From positions 186,001 through 250,000 of the forward strand of contig CAOLHI010001039.1 of the NCBI GenBank assembly GCA_948474755.1: DNA of 64,000 nucleotides, in the 5' to 3' direction. The DNA comes from Ctenosaura bakeri (lineage: Eukaryota > Chordata > Lepidosauria > Squamata > Iguanidae). The notes beneath the pieces are model-generated. The model was not told the DNA's origin and made no database searches. It saw only the letters and a program-made list of their open reading frames with translations. Positions 45,959-58,377 of the stretch are shown here, piece after piece (the stretch's first letter is position 1; every line of letters begins with the position of its first letter). The position numbers and the translations under genes were made by a program.

Positions 45959-46397
45959 GTCTGCCTGGACACTATGTTTTAAAAACATTTCAGTTTGTTG
46001 TTCTAGCTAGTTTCATTATTTACGGCATTGTGTTGTATAATGTCTTGTGTTTTATAGCCTTCCTTTTGAGGGGGGAGGGTGTTGGTATTATGAAAATGAT
46101 ATCCCCATTTTGCTTGCCCTCCCACACACAGGCACACACTGGGCAGAATTATTTACCACATCCTGAAGCAACATAGCAATGCATCCTTTGCCAGTGTTGC
46201 AAACATGCTTTCAGTTATGAAGCACTACTGGAGACAGATCTCTTGCAATCACATCATGCTAAAATGAAAGTCATTCCATCTGATTGTGGCTGGCATCTTA
46301 TTAGATAGCTATGATGTTATATATTAGATTTATAATCTCACAACTGTTTTGTACTCACATTTATAATCATGGCACCATTGCCATGACTACAGATATC
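45959..46397. other. Noncoding stretch, no gene seen
   Basis: No recognised feature. Confidence 0.35.
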
Positions 46398-46673
46398 CCC
46401 TAAAGCCCACCTTAAAAGCCAGGCAGCCACACTGAGCTAAAGAGTTCTATGGCATTCATGAGTTCTAGGGCACTGAAGGATGATGTATCCAGCCTCCTTC
46501 AGCCAGTAAGAGGAACAATGACAAGGAATTGTGGTGGTACCACTTAGGGGTCCCTTCTTCTACTCATCACACCATCACTCACTGGTGATAGGAGGCTAGA
46601 TGCATCATCCTTCAGCACCCTACTCACCTGCACCAGAAAATCCTTTCCTTAGCTTTTAAGGTGGGCTTTAGGG
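46398..46673. mobile_element. Unnamed MITE, ~23-bp inverted ends
   Basis: Left end CCCTAAAGCCCACCTTAAAA, right end TTTTAAGGTGGGCTTTAGGG, an almost perfect inverted pair. A second inner pair is GATGATGTATCCAGCCTCC against GGAGGCTAGATGCATCATC. 276 bp. No clear target duplication and no second copy in this window. Confidence 0.7.
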
Positions 46674-49589
46674 CTCAGATCAGGAGTTGGAGTGTACCTA
46701 AGAGATCATAGCCACTTGTACCATGCAGGATCTTTGTTTGTGTTTTCAGTGGAAGCTATGTGTCATACAAACACATAGTTCTGCATTTGAGAAAGGTAGC
46801 ACTGGCTGTATATTTGGTAGGTATGAGTTCAGTGATTCAATAAAGGATACTAGGCACACAAACTCAAATCATGGGTTATTATGTTTTTTTAAAACAAACC
46901 TCATGAAGCAGTCTTTTCCATGACCATGTGTAGAGCTGAATCCTGAGGGACACTTGTGCATGGGTCATTCTTGCTACATCAGAGCAAGCAACTATTGCTG
47001 TTAGCTATCACAAGCCCCAGCAAACAAATGGAAATTTTACACCAGCAATGCTTACTGTATTGTTCCACAATCCCATAAATGCTTGTAGATTCATGTGGGT
47101 AATTGTAGTCTGAAATTGGCATTATGGCTAGAATGCCATTTGTTAGTCTCAACTAAAGTAGACCCAGTGAATCAACTGTTGAATGATAAGTCAACGTTTA
47201 TTTAAATTCTATTGATTTAATGGGTCTTCTCTTATTGGGGCTACCAATAGGATTCAGACTATCACCTTATATGTTACTCTTTTTTTATAGGAAATAATGG
47301 CTATCTGAATGCAAAGTGAAGGAGAAAATGTCCCCCATGGGAAAAGAAAAACCCAAGTTGCAATCACTAAACAGAAAATATCATTTGGAACTGCACATAT
47401 TTGAGGCATTATAGTTGGGAAAAAAAATGAAAATCAAATATTGCCAAGTTTGCAGAATATGATATAGGATGTTGAAACACATGCCATACAGATATATTTG
47501 TATACAGCATTAAAACTGTTGTGGGATATATCTAGAATAATTTCAAAAGAAACATTGCACATAACACATGAGTATAATAAAACAGGAGATGTACAATATT
47601 ATTTACATTGCCGGCTAAATAAGAGAGAACGGCCCCATGAAAATGCATCAGATTGCTCCGAATAGTAAAAATCACAGACCTGATTCATAAAATATATGCA
47701 TATGTATATGTATATAATATATATTTTATATATAGTACATGAACATGTGTAAAATTTAATGGAACAAAAAACATAGGCTTTTTTAAAAAATAAATAATTA
47801 CTAGAGATGATTTAAAAGAAGGTTCTCTATACCATCCCAAAAGGCTGACACTACAGAATTTGTACGCAAAGCGGAACAAAAAAGTCCCATGGTTCAGAAG
47901 CTCCAGGCAAATGTGTAGGATCCCCTATATGTACATGAAGCTCTGTGGGGAAAAAAGTGGCCCCAATCAGGGACGCAGGTATAGCACTTTCTGTGCTGCT
48001 AAAGTAGGTGGGGCAGCCCATTTCACAACAAATTCCATAGGTTCATTTCAAGTAAAGTGAAACCCTTTAAGTTTCTGTTGATTTTAATGAACAAACTGAG
48101 GACATGATGTGGTGAAATCTCTCCCACTGAGATCAGTAGGAATAAAGTGGAGAATGTCTAGCCCTCCCATGATTGTTGTATTGCAACTCTCATCAAACTT
48201 AGTCAGCACAGCTCATAGTGAAGGAATGAATGCAATCCAGCAAGATCTAGTAGGCCACATATTCCCAGTTCCTCTAAAAAGGCTACAGTCCCAAGTGTCT
48301 TCGTGGATAGTCTCACAGAACTAACTAGGACTTACTGCTGGGTAAACATACTCAGGACACTGCTTCAAAAGAACTCATTTTTGGCTGGTTCTTGCCCTGT
48401 GTGTGCATTAGGGGGCATTGGACCTTTGGGCTGAAGCAAAAAGGTTTGCTTTGTAATATGTACAGATATCTGGATGAATTTCATATTAGAAAAAGAACAG
48501 GAACTCATGGTAGCAGAAAGTGAGAAAAAGTAATGGTTATAATTTTATATGTCCCAGTTCCAATCTCCAGGTACAGCTTCAGAGCTTCTGACCCTGTGGG
48601 TTTCAACGTTCACATTTAGATCACACATAAAGGACAAATACAATCTCTAGATCAAAAATTCTTTAAGTTATGCTTGGATGAGAATGAAATATGGCAACAA
48701 TCAGAAGTCAAATCCTATTCAAAACCTCTCTTTGAGAAATGGCACTTTGCAACAGAGGGGTAGGGAAGGACAACAACACCACTTCTCACCCCGTTTTGAC
48801 ATTTTTGCTCACATAATTACCGTTGAAATGGAAATCTTCTAATCCCCATGTCCTTGGTTGACCCTCAATGAAGTCACTCCAAAGAGGGTTACGCCACCGG
48901 AAATTGAACAAAGTCAATCTGATTACACAAGTGAATCTCACTGATATACTATACAGTACAACCATCTTTAGAAGAAAATCACATTTTCACTTGGGATGAA
49001 TCCCATGGCTGAAGTTAAGATAGGGCTTTCAGTAAAAAGGGATAATCATGCAACATTTAAATGACAGCACTGGCTTTGAGAAAAAGTGACTGTTTTGTGG
49101 AGCAAGCTTGCAATAGAAATTTGGGGGAACTGACCATAGATCATTAGTAGAGCCAGAGCTTAGAAATGTTACTTCTTCAGAATACAGTGCCAGCTAGCAT
49201 GGGCAGTGGTCATCTGGATTCTGGGCTCTGTAGTCCAAAAAAGTAATTTTCTTAGCTCTGAGGAAATCACAGGGTTTGTATCCAGAAAGCCCCAGGTTCA
49301 CATCTCTGACATTACTCAGTTAGAAGAGCACATGATGTGACAGAGCTCCATCAAAGAACCCAGACAGCCACTACCGGTCAGGGCACGTGAGACTGGGACA
49401 GACTTACAAACCATTAGAGTTGGTATAAGGCAGTCTCTGCCTCCTCTTCCTGCCTCTGTTTCCATCCCACTCACCCCCAACCCCAAATCCATGTTCATAT
49501 TGATGGTAACAACAAACAATAAAAAGACTTAGGCCTAAATCCAACTGTTAGTCCCAGCTGACAAGGAATCAACTGAACTTAGATAATAT
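46674..49589. other. Single-copy-like noncoding DNA
   Basis: A strongly AT-rich alternating TA tract lies at 47695-47745. No gene or recognised repeat. Confidence 0.35.
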
Positions 49590-49973
49590 CATACCCTCCA
49601 ACATTTCACAAATGAAAACCAGAACACATGTGGCCAAGAAACATCAGAGTGTGGCCAAGGCGGTAAATCTCATTAAAGAGGAAGAACATGCAATGTGCTA
49701 GAAGAGGCTGCAGCAGTTTGCTTTTGCCTGAGTGTATTGGGAAGTGCAAGATTCTTCTCTCTCCTGTCCTTGCTCACTGCTGACTTACTTGACTGCAAAT
49801 TCCTTTTGCACTTTGAACTCAGTTTACAGCAACTGAAGTAAGCTGAGGAAACAGAGGGAAAGTGGGAGGAGGAGAGAGAGAAACTGGCACAATTTAAAGG
49901 CAGCTGAAAAAGCGGAATGACAGAGGATTAATCAGAACTGTCAAAGGATTCATTGGGACAGTTGGAGGGTATA
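49590..49973 (+). mobile_element. MITE family with CATACCCTCC-type ends, best copy
   Basis: 384 bp, starting CATACCCTCCAACATTTCAC and ending GACAGTTGGAGGGTATA. The interior contains CAGTTTGCTTTTGCCTGAG and TTTGCACTTTGAACTCAGTT, shared in reverse with 5721, 30538 and 32638. No target duplication is obvious. Confidence 0.68.
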
Positions 49974-52900
49974 AAATGTTACTTTATCAAGTTCCCATTG
50001 ATTTGCTGTATCTGCTCTATTTGTGATTAACAATTGGCTTTAGTCCTGAATCCAGCCCTCCCCACCATTCTGAACATCTGATTGGTCAGATTTGAATGTT
50101 AAGATTTTGGGGGGAGTGTCCATAGGCCCCTGCTCAGCAACAGATGAGAAGGAGGGCATGAATATGCAGAAAATGCTGACTCAAGAATCTGAGAACGACT
50201 TGAACGAATGCCCATATCCCTGAGTCCTTATATCAGCAAAGTCACCGAGACTTTAGCAATCTGAATAGTGTTGGTAACATACTGAAATGAGATGTCGGAA
50301 TAGTTTTCTTCTTCTTTTTTTTATGAATCAGGTACTGTGTCAAGGTCACACAATAAACAGCTCATTAAATTTTTCCCCTCTTTAAAAACCCTTTTGTCAG
50401 CAAGTTTATAAAATGTGACAGATTGGTCAAGGGTTAGAAAAAACGGGTTGCTGAAGGAGTAAATGCTGAAGTTATTGTTATTGTTGCATTAATAATATCC
50501 AGAGATAGCAAAGAAACCATTCTTCTTGGTCCAGTGAGTAATATTAAAAACCTGCATCTTCTTTATAAACAGTTATAAATAAATAGGTTACAGCTATGGA
50601 GGCTTTGATTGAGAAGATGCAGAGTAGAGTATATATTGCTTTCTTAAATACGTGTACTTAGGCTTCTAATATGGCAACAGACAAGTAGGATTTTTCAGGA
50701 CAAAGTAAAAACACTGTATTGTAATACATACACACACACGCACACAGAGCATTGAAACAGAAGTTTCACTACAGAAGGCAGATGAAGAGTCACAACAAAT
50801 ACTGGGTGAGTTATTTCAAGGTAAGCTCAAAAATGTTTTTCATTCAGAAATAAAATTGAAATTCCCATTGGCAGAGACAAACTGGGAAGGAGCAGGGTCT
50901 TTCTTGGCCAATTGCAGGCTTAGCTTTGCCTTATTACAACGAGGGCCAGTTCCTATGACCACCTACATCATGGTGTCTACCTTCCTTCTTTTCCTGGAGC
51001 GCCATTTTGCTTGTGGTAAGTGGCTTACTTGTCCTGCCCAGCATAAAAGAAAATGACTTTTATGGACTATAACAGCAAACATCCCCCAACTGGCATGGCC
51101 AATGGCCATGCTTGCTGAAGAATTCTGGGAGTTTCTTTACTGTACCTCTGCTCCTGCCAAGTACAGAAATTGCCAGTCCCTCATGCCGCTATAAATGAGC
51201 TCTGTGGCACCGTGTTTAACCTAACACGATATTAGAATTGACCCATTTTCCCCAGGCAATGGATTGCTGTATCTGTGCATAAGAAAATAAAAATGGCTGT
51301 CACCAAGCAGAGCAATTTTGTTATTCTGCCTTAGATGTTGTAGAACCATGCCTACACTTGTGGGTCTCTGCACCCCATTCTGTTGAAAAGAACAGTGATT
51401 CTCTATGTATTGACAATGCCAGCATGATGAAGCCGGATGCTGATATGAGACTGTGAATGTTCAGATTGTGAGATTGTTAGCAACCTTCTTCTGGAGTGAT
51501 GCTGGGGCATAGCATGAAGCATGAAGAACAATGGAGACTATACTGACTGGATGCACAGTGGAGTTCATCAAACAATAACTGGATACTAAAAAGGGGTGAA
51601 CACAACATGCTGGCCTTTTAGATTGTACACGTGGTCACAGTCTCACCCTGGTCACAGTCTCACAGTCTCCTCCCTATGCTTTTCCCACATAGGATACCTA
51701 TAGCAACCCAAAACTAGCTCCACTAAACAACTCACTCTTCACAGATTTGTTAGCATGGCTTCCCCTCCTTGTTTCCGGAAAGAAGAAAGGAGATCAATAA
51801 ATGGCAAGAGAGAAATGCTATGGCCCAACATGTTTGGGATGAAACACCATCTAAGAGACAAGACAATTTATCCAATCCAGTTAAATCCAATCCAGATGAA
51901 AATTGCTTATTTCTGCTGTCACACCTACAGTAAGTAGCCCCTGAAGAATGCTGTAACTCACACACTGTGTTAATTTACTGAAGCTTTTCCTAGCCTGGTA
52001 TCATCCAGATATATTGGACTACAACAGATATATTGGACTACAAAAGATATATTGGACTACAACATCCTTGTTCTATAGACAGTATGGCTTTTGGCCACAC
52101 CTGGAAGGGTAAAGAAGGCTGGGCTACAGAATTTTCTACAAATAAACTATTACCTTCTCCACTCATTGGTGTTGCCTTTCATGTTAGTTCTTGTCAAAAC
52201 AGGAGGAAAACTTGTAAGAAGAGAGCAAGATCAACAACAGTAGTTGAGACACCCTAAGAACTTCATAACATGTTTTCTTCCTGCAACAGATAACTCTCAA
52301 CACCATTTCATATAAAGGAATGGAAAAGATGTGCATTTTCTAGGGAAGGGACATTGTTCAGTGCCATAATTTATAGACTGATATTCCCGGATTTGGTTCC
52401 TAGAATATCAAGTGGCCAGGAGTAGGTAATATCTCTGTTTATGTCTTTGGGGAGCTTCTGTTAATTAGACTAAAGAGAAGTAAAGCACAGTAAACAATAT
52501 TTAGCTAGACCAAAGGTGATAAATCAAGTAGCCCTTCACATTTTGGTGGACCATAACTCCCAGCATTCCTTACCTTTGGCTGTTCTGCCCAGGGCTGCTT
52601 AGACCTGCAGCCATTAAATCTTGAGAACTTCATGATGTCTACCCTCAACTTGTTGGATCAAAGGTAGTTCATCTTATATGAAGTCATATTTGGAACTCTG
52701 GCCTATGTGTCCCACAATATCAAGCAGTGGAGGTAACAAAGCCATCATGGGAAGAGGCTGATAGTAAATGTGTTTGCAGCTCTCTGTTGACTACCTCATT
52801 TTCAAAATGAAGTCACATTAAACAAAACCTAAACGCCAGGTTTCTATGTAACCAAGAAGCTTCCAATCATTAATTTTTTGAATGTGAGAATGGACAGCCA

Positions 52901-53600
52901 ATGATAATTTTTTAAAAAATGTTTGCTGCTACAGTTGCTATGTTTTTCACACATTGTCACAGTTAAAGAATCAGTGGTACAATCTAGGCAAAATTATAAA
53001 CTTTTGAATTTTACTGGCTTCTGCAAAAAAGTTTTAAATGCATGCTTAGCTTTTCAACAAAACATTGGAGAAAAACTTGCTTAACTTGAACCAAACCATG
53101 CTCCAAATTTGCTCAACATTTTATTCAAGTAGATAATTGCAATCTTTGGTGAGAAGTATACTAAGTTCTTCTGGAGCACATAATACTAATTTAACCCAAT
53201 CCTAACTCAGCCTATTAGCATAAAGCACACAGAGCTGCCAGAAATAGTGACTTCCAGCCACAAGTCTCCAGTGCTATGGACCCAGAAGACAAATGCAGTG
53301 AAATAATAAATGCAGCACTTTTAGCATGTTAAGCGTTCTCTAGTCTTTGCTTCTTGCAACTGCCCCTCACACTGGGTGAGATCCTGCACCAGACAATTCT
53401 CCAACACTCATGAATGGCATTTCCAGAGACACAAGGGATTGCTTTCAGGAGAGTTATTTCAACAGTGGTCGGTCTGCACGTAGTTGTCTGACCTAATACT
53501 CTTGGTCCATGGAAATCAATAGGAGTTTTATAACTAACATAAGGGGCACCAGGATGAACCCAGATGAGTAAATTAATTTAATTTAATTCCAACCAATTCA
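49974..53600. other. Single-copy-like noncoding DNA with MITE relics
   Basis: Contains a (CA)n tract at 50730-50745, MITE-arm relics near 51060-51132 and 52545-52610 (GACCATAACTCCCAGCATTC), and a small triplication at 52006-52063. No gene found. Confidence 0.35.
52006..52063 (+). repeat. Triplicated 19-20-bp unit
   Basis: CAGATATATTGGACTACAA occurs at 52006, 52025 and, with one change, 52044, head to tail. Confidence 0.92.
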
Positions 53601-53624
53601 ATACTGTTGAAATTGTGTGTCTGT

Positions 53625-53800
53625 TTATGTGCCTTCAAGTCGCCTGTCCACTTATGGTGACCTCATGAATTTCATAGGGTTTTCATAGGAAGGCAATACT
53701 TAGAGGTGGTTTTGCCAGTTCTCTTCTCTGAAATACAATTACAGTACCAGGGCTGACGTTGCTTACCATCCATGATCAGAAAGAACCTGGTTCCTTTAGA
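53625..53800 (-). mobile_element. 5S rRNA-derived SINE, antisense
   Basis: In reverse: tail GTGCCTTCAAGTCGCCTGTC, CATGAATTTCATAGGGTTTT, body TAGAGGTGGTTTTGCCAGTT, then a decayed 5S-like head (CCAGGGCTGACGTTGCTTA). Confidence 0.8.
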
Positions 53801-54737
53801 GCATTTAGACCCCCTGTTGAAATTGTCAACCATCAAAGTTTTGAACAGAACAATATGTGATTTTTCAATTTAAAATTACCAATAAAAAGGAGTTTTTGAA
53901 GGGGGCTAACTTTTGTAACGTATTTTGACAAAGAACACACACTAATTTAATTGGTTTGAAGCAGAACAGTATAATTAAATTGATTTCCACATCCCCTGCA
54001 TCTTTTCCCTAAGATGACTATCTTCCTGCCCAAAATCTTATTTTTCTTTATTAGGAACAAAATACTGCATGTGCAAAACCTAGCTATTTGGGATTACAGG
54101 ATTGATTTTTTACATTATTTTGAATAAGAACCTGAACTAATTCAATTTATGTTTGAAATGGAACAACATTACCAAATTAAGCTCCACATTTCTTGAGAAT
54201 GAGTATTTTCCTGACTGAGATAATGACTGGTATTTAGTTAGTGAATTACAATGGTCCAAGTTGGACTTACACCATCACAACTAATTTTTCTGTTAATTAT
54301 GGAGGATGGAATTCTGATCCAACCACACAATGCTCTCCAAACCCACCTTGTAAGCAGAGTACCCCATCTGCAACACAGCTATTTCCATGTTCTCAGAGAA
54401 TACGGAAATAAGTGGGGGAGCATCCAGTTATTGCCTTGTATCTGGACACGCTAGAAAGAAATCATCTGCAGAGAATTTACAAGGATCTCCAAAGGGCTTT
54501 AGAGATGTCTGTAGAAGCTAGTTCAGGTAATGGAAAATAGTTGGACACATCCGTGCTCTTCTCTCATTTGCTAACAATACAGAAATGACCAAGGAGGACT
54601 CCTGCTGCTTACAAGGTGTGTTTCTTGGGAGGTAGCATCAGAAAACATAGCTATTGAGATGTATGCTACTTAATACATGTATGCTTCCCAATGCAAGATC
54701 TTGGTCCTTGTTTTTCTTTATTAGGAAAAAAATTATA
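53801..54737. other. Noncoding stretch, no gene seen
   Basis: AT-rich, no recognised feature. Confidence 0.35.
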
Positions 54738-54739
54738 TA

Positions 54740-55118
54740 CACTCATCCCTCCACATTCACTAGGGTTAGGGCCACAGGACCCCATGAAAGTGGAAAAACC
54801 ATGAATAACTCTAGGCCCTCCCAAACCATATTTAACACAAAAAAAATATGATCACCATATTCAACCCACTGCAGATTCCTTTGAGGCATCTGGGTTCCTT
54901 CCCAAGGCAGAAGTGGGTAGCTGGTGGGGCTTACTGCCACATCCGCTGCTGTCCCACACTATTTTTAATAGGAACTTACACGTCTTGTTTGCAGTTTCTC
55001 AGTCTCACAAGGTTTGGAGTTCCTATTAAAAATGGCATAGGTAGGCGGCAGAGGTGACAGTAACCTGTGAATAATCAAATCCGCAAAAGTGAAACCTTCA
55101 AATGTGGAGGGCTGACTG
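54740..55118. mobile_element. Tigger/pogo-like MITE, copy 3 (inverted)
   Basis: Starts CACTCATCCCTCCACATTCA and ends TTCAAATGTGGAGGGCTGACTG, the reverse layout of 16412 and 20075. Flanks are TA on the left (54738-54739) and TG on the right, one change from TA. Confidence 0.85.
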
Positions 55119-55252
55119 TGCTACGTGTGAGAAATCTGGCAATTCTCCTCCCCTGAGTAAATTATTAAGATTCATGTAACATAAATTAGTTCCTCGCTGT
55201 GCTATGTAGACTGTGCCCACATCGGGCCTCTTGAGATACTCTATTGCTAGAA

Positions 55253-55491
55253 AATGATCATAAAATCATAGAGTTGGAAGGGCCATCCAGTCCAACCCTT
55301 TGCCATGTAGGAATACACAGTGAAAGCATTCCTGACAAATGGCCATCCAGCCTTTGTTTAAAAACCTCCAAAGAAAAAAAGACCCTACCACACCCCCAAG
55401 CAGTGTATTCCACTATTGAACAGCTCTTACTATCAGGAGGTTCTTCTGAATGTTTAGGTGGAATCTCTTTTCCTATAGTTTGAATGCATTG
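55253..55491 (-). mobile_element. CR1 LINE 3' end fragment
   Basis: Starts CATAAAATCATAGAGTTGGA, then CCATCCAGTCCAACCCTTTG, GGCCATCCAGCCTTTGTTTA, and a decayed coding end near 55440. Same family as 22929-23375. Confidence 0.85.
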
Positions 55492-55545
55492 ATATCTTGT
55501 GGATGCTACACAGGTATGGTACTTTGATCTCATTTTATCTGTTGT

Positions 55546-55738
55546 AGCTCCATGATAGGGAATCCTTGGATTTGCAATTTGATGAGGGGTACTTAGAATT
55601 CAATTGAATACAATTATAGCACTGAATTCTCTACCAGAATGTTTCAGTGTCTTACCAAACTGTAAATCCCAGGATGCCATAGGATGTAGCCATGGCAGTT
55701 AAAATAGGATTACAGTGCTATATAACATGAAAGGGCCC
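55546..55738. mobile_element. Palindromic MITE, eroded subfamily copy
   Basis: Left side GGAATCCTTGGATTTGCAAT, right side AACTGTAAATCCCAGGATGC, ending ATGAAAGGGCCC. The outer left end is lost. Confidence 0.6.
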
Positions 55739-55877
55739 TCAGTTCTGTCAAGGGGGTAGGAATAAAGAGAATAGCTAATTTTCTTATTATTATTGAGAAA
55801 AGGTCACTTGGCCTATAGAGGCACCTGACAAAAGAAAATGGTCCACCACTGCCTGATATTTTGCATTCTGGGACTTT

Positions 55878-56125
55878 TTGCCAAAAAAAAAAAAAAAAAA
55901 GTACAAAGATAAAATTAATTGTGAATTTTGTGCAAAAACTCAACATTTTACAGAAAAAATAACACATTTGTGTAGAAAACCTTTTCTGCATAAAAAATGT
56001 AAAGTATCATTCGTTCGGAAAACAGTGCATTTTGTGCAAACACTCTTTCTGCACAAAAGTTTTTTCTGCACAAAAGCCAAGTTGTTCCATAAACACATTT
56101 TTCACAAAAGAAGTCCCTGTGTGTG
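55878..56125. repeat. Poly(A) run and TTTTCTGCACAAAA-type repeat patch
   Basis: After an 18-20 base A-run, the motif CTTTTCTGCATAAAA (55981), CTTTCTGCACAAAAG (56044) and TTTTTCTGCACAAAAG (56060) recurs, with inverted relatives TTTTGTGCAAAAACTC (55927) and TTTTGTGCAAACACTC (56031). Confidence 0.65.
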
Positions 56126-56405
56126 AAAAACCATCAAAATGTATAAAAATTCTCACAACTTCAACCAGCACAGAGAAATCATTTTAAGTCAGTCATTCTT
56201 GCATGTAAGAAATGAAGTACTCTCCATCCACTCATCATTGTCCATCCTGCTAAAACACAGTTCCTCTTTGTTCTCGTTCCGTCTCTCTCTCTCTCTCTTT
56301 AGTTCTAGATTCTTTAACTAGCTCTGAAAATATCTTCAGATTACACCTAAGGACATTTTCTCAGATATAAATCCAAACATGTAATGTATTAATTGAGAAT
56401 TTTAT
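56126..56405. other. Short noncoding stretch with (CT)n
   Basis: A CT microsatellite at 56282-56298. No gene. Confidence 0.4.
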
Positions 56406-56600
56406 TGTTGTGTGTTATGTGCCTTGAAGTTGTTTCCAGCTTATGGTGACCCTAAGGTGAACCTATCATAGGGTTTTCTGGGGCTGAGAGTGTGTGATAC
56501 ACCCAAGATCACCCAGAAGGTTTCCATGGATGAGCATGGAATCAAACCCTGGTCTCCAGGATCATAGTCCAACAACAACAACAACAACAAATTATAAAGG
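56406..56600 (-). mobile_element. Sauria-type SINE with internal deletion and (CAA)n
   Basis: ATGTGCCTTGAAGTTGTTTC, CCTAAGGTGAACCTATCATA, then a jump to GGGGCTGAGAGTGTGTGATA and ATCAAACCCTGGTCTCCAGG. A (CAA)n run at 56570-56590 sits where the head would continue. Confidence 0.82.
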
Positions 56601-57376
56601 TGCATGTGTATGTGCCCATGTTAAATATTCTAGAATCCCAGTGCCTACAACTATGTAAGAGCAAAGTTTACTTGCCTGTTATGCCAATTCCGTTGTCCAT
56701 TGCCAATCTCACAAATAAAGAAATGGGGTGAAGGATAACATTTGTTTTATTTAAGTCAAAGCAATTTCTGCTATGGCAAAGTAGAAGCCATGGCAATGCT
56801 CTTGCTCTTCATTTCAGGTTTCTTTAACTAGCTCTTAAAATGTCTTTGGCTTGCACCTAAGCACATTTTCCCCTCAGATACAAATCCAAATGTATTCAAT
56901 GAGAATTACATCCACGCCAATGAATTTAGGAATGTGATCTTCATTTTGATTGTCTGCCAGCATAACAGTTCTTTCAGGCATTTTATAACATCAGAGGACA
57001 CATTGCCTGCTTGAAATGCAGAGTATATATCTAAGTCATACTGAGTCCTAATTACATGTATTCTTTTAAGAAATCCCAATGAATTCAATGGGACAGACTT
57101 CCAAGTAACTGTGCCTAAATTTTGAATGCTATGACTGAAACACCCTCCCTTGACCAGTAACATCAGAAACACCATCACCTGTCATTTTAGCCTACAAATA
57201 TTTGGAAAAGAAATGTTGCAAATGAAGCCTGAACGCCATTTTTAACTTTCAGGTAGCACTGCTATGAAATTATTTAATTCTTTTTCATTTTATGCCAATT
57301 TTTTTCCCTAGTTTCTAATTTGCCTATATGAAGCACTCCATTTCCAAACAACGCCTTCCAGTGTTGTTTATGTCTG
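56601..57376. other. Noncoding stretch, no gene seen
   Basis: AT-rich. Positions 56805-56890 repeat the wording of 56315-56380 (TTTCTTTAACTAGCTCT, TTGCACCTAAGCACATTTTC), a local duplication about 500 bp apart. Confidence 0.45.
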
Positions 57377-57593
57377 GGGCCTTTCCACACTACACAGTTA
57401 TAAAGCTATGATTCCACTTCAGTTGTCGTGGTTTTGTCCTATGGTATCCTGGGATTTGCAGTTTTGGGATAGTGATTTAGAATTCTCAGCCAGAGACCTC
57501 TAGGGCCTCCCTAAACAACAAACCCTATGAGATGCAGCCATAATAGTTAAAATGGGATTATAATAGTATAATTACATAAAGTGAAAGGGTGCC
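57377..57593. mobile_element. Palindromic MITE, eroded subfamily copy
   Basis: Starts GGGCCTTTCCACACTACACA, includes ATTCCACTTCAGTTGTCGTG, and ends GTGAAAGGGTGCC. Arms diverged; no clear duplication. Confidence 0.68.
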
Positions 57594-57797
57594 AGGTCAG
57601 TGAAGAATTTACCTTTTGCCTGCTCTCTTGCCTCAGAATACAAGAGAAGACCTACAGACATCCATTCTGTCAGGCCAGCTATTGCTCAGTTACAGACACC
57701 ACATACTAAAAGATATAGAAATGAGCTGCTTTGTGGGCTGCTATTATGTATGGTAGGAAAATGGTAATTTATCACATATTTTCCCAAAGGTACTTTG

Positions 57798-58004
57798 CTG
57801 CTGCTGCTGCACACCTTCAAGTCCACTCTGACTTACGGCAAGCCTATCATAGGATTTTTTTGGCAAGATTTACTGAATGGAAATTTGCCATTGCCCTCCT
57901 CTGAGATGGAGAGTAAGTGACTTGGCCAAGATCAGCCAGTGGTGTTGGGGGAGATTCAAGGCTCCTGGAGTCCCAGTCCAACACTCAAACCAATACAACA
58001 TGCC
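57798..58004 (-). mobile_element. Sauria-type SINE
   Basis: CACACCTTCAAGTCCACTCT, TTGGCAAGATTTACTGAATG, TTGCCATTGCCCTCCTCTGA, GAGATTCAAGGCTCCTGGAG and CACTCAAACCAATACAACAT, tail to head. Confidence 0.82.
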
Positions 58005-58377
58005 AGTAATGGGTACATTACCAAGATACTATTCAGGCAGGATGCAAATGAATAGTGCATCTCTCCTTAATGTGTTTTTTGAGCTCTGCTTATACGCAGA
58101 AGTACAATTTGTTATAATATAAGGAAGTGAAATGAGCTGTCAAGTTATTCACTGACTTGACCTTCCCCTACAGAACTATTTAGTGCAGATGACAATTGTT
58201 TGCTGGTGGCTCCCAAGTTAATGGATTGGTGAATCTGCTCTGGTTTTTATTCTGGACTTTAAAGTGGCTATCCAATGAGCTAGAGCTCTTTTGGGGCTAG
58301 GTTTCAGCACCTTGGATAGCTCTTGTTAAGATTCCATGCCCACAGACATTAGTCACCTTCTGCCACTGATGACAATT

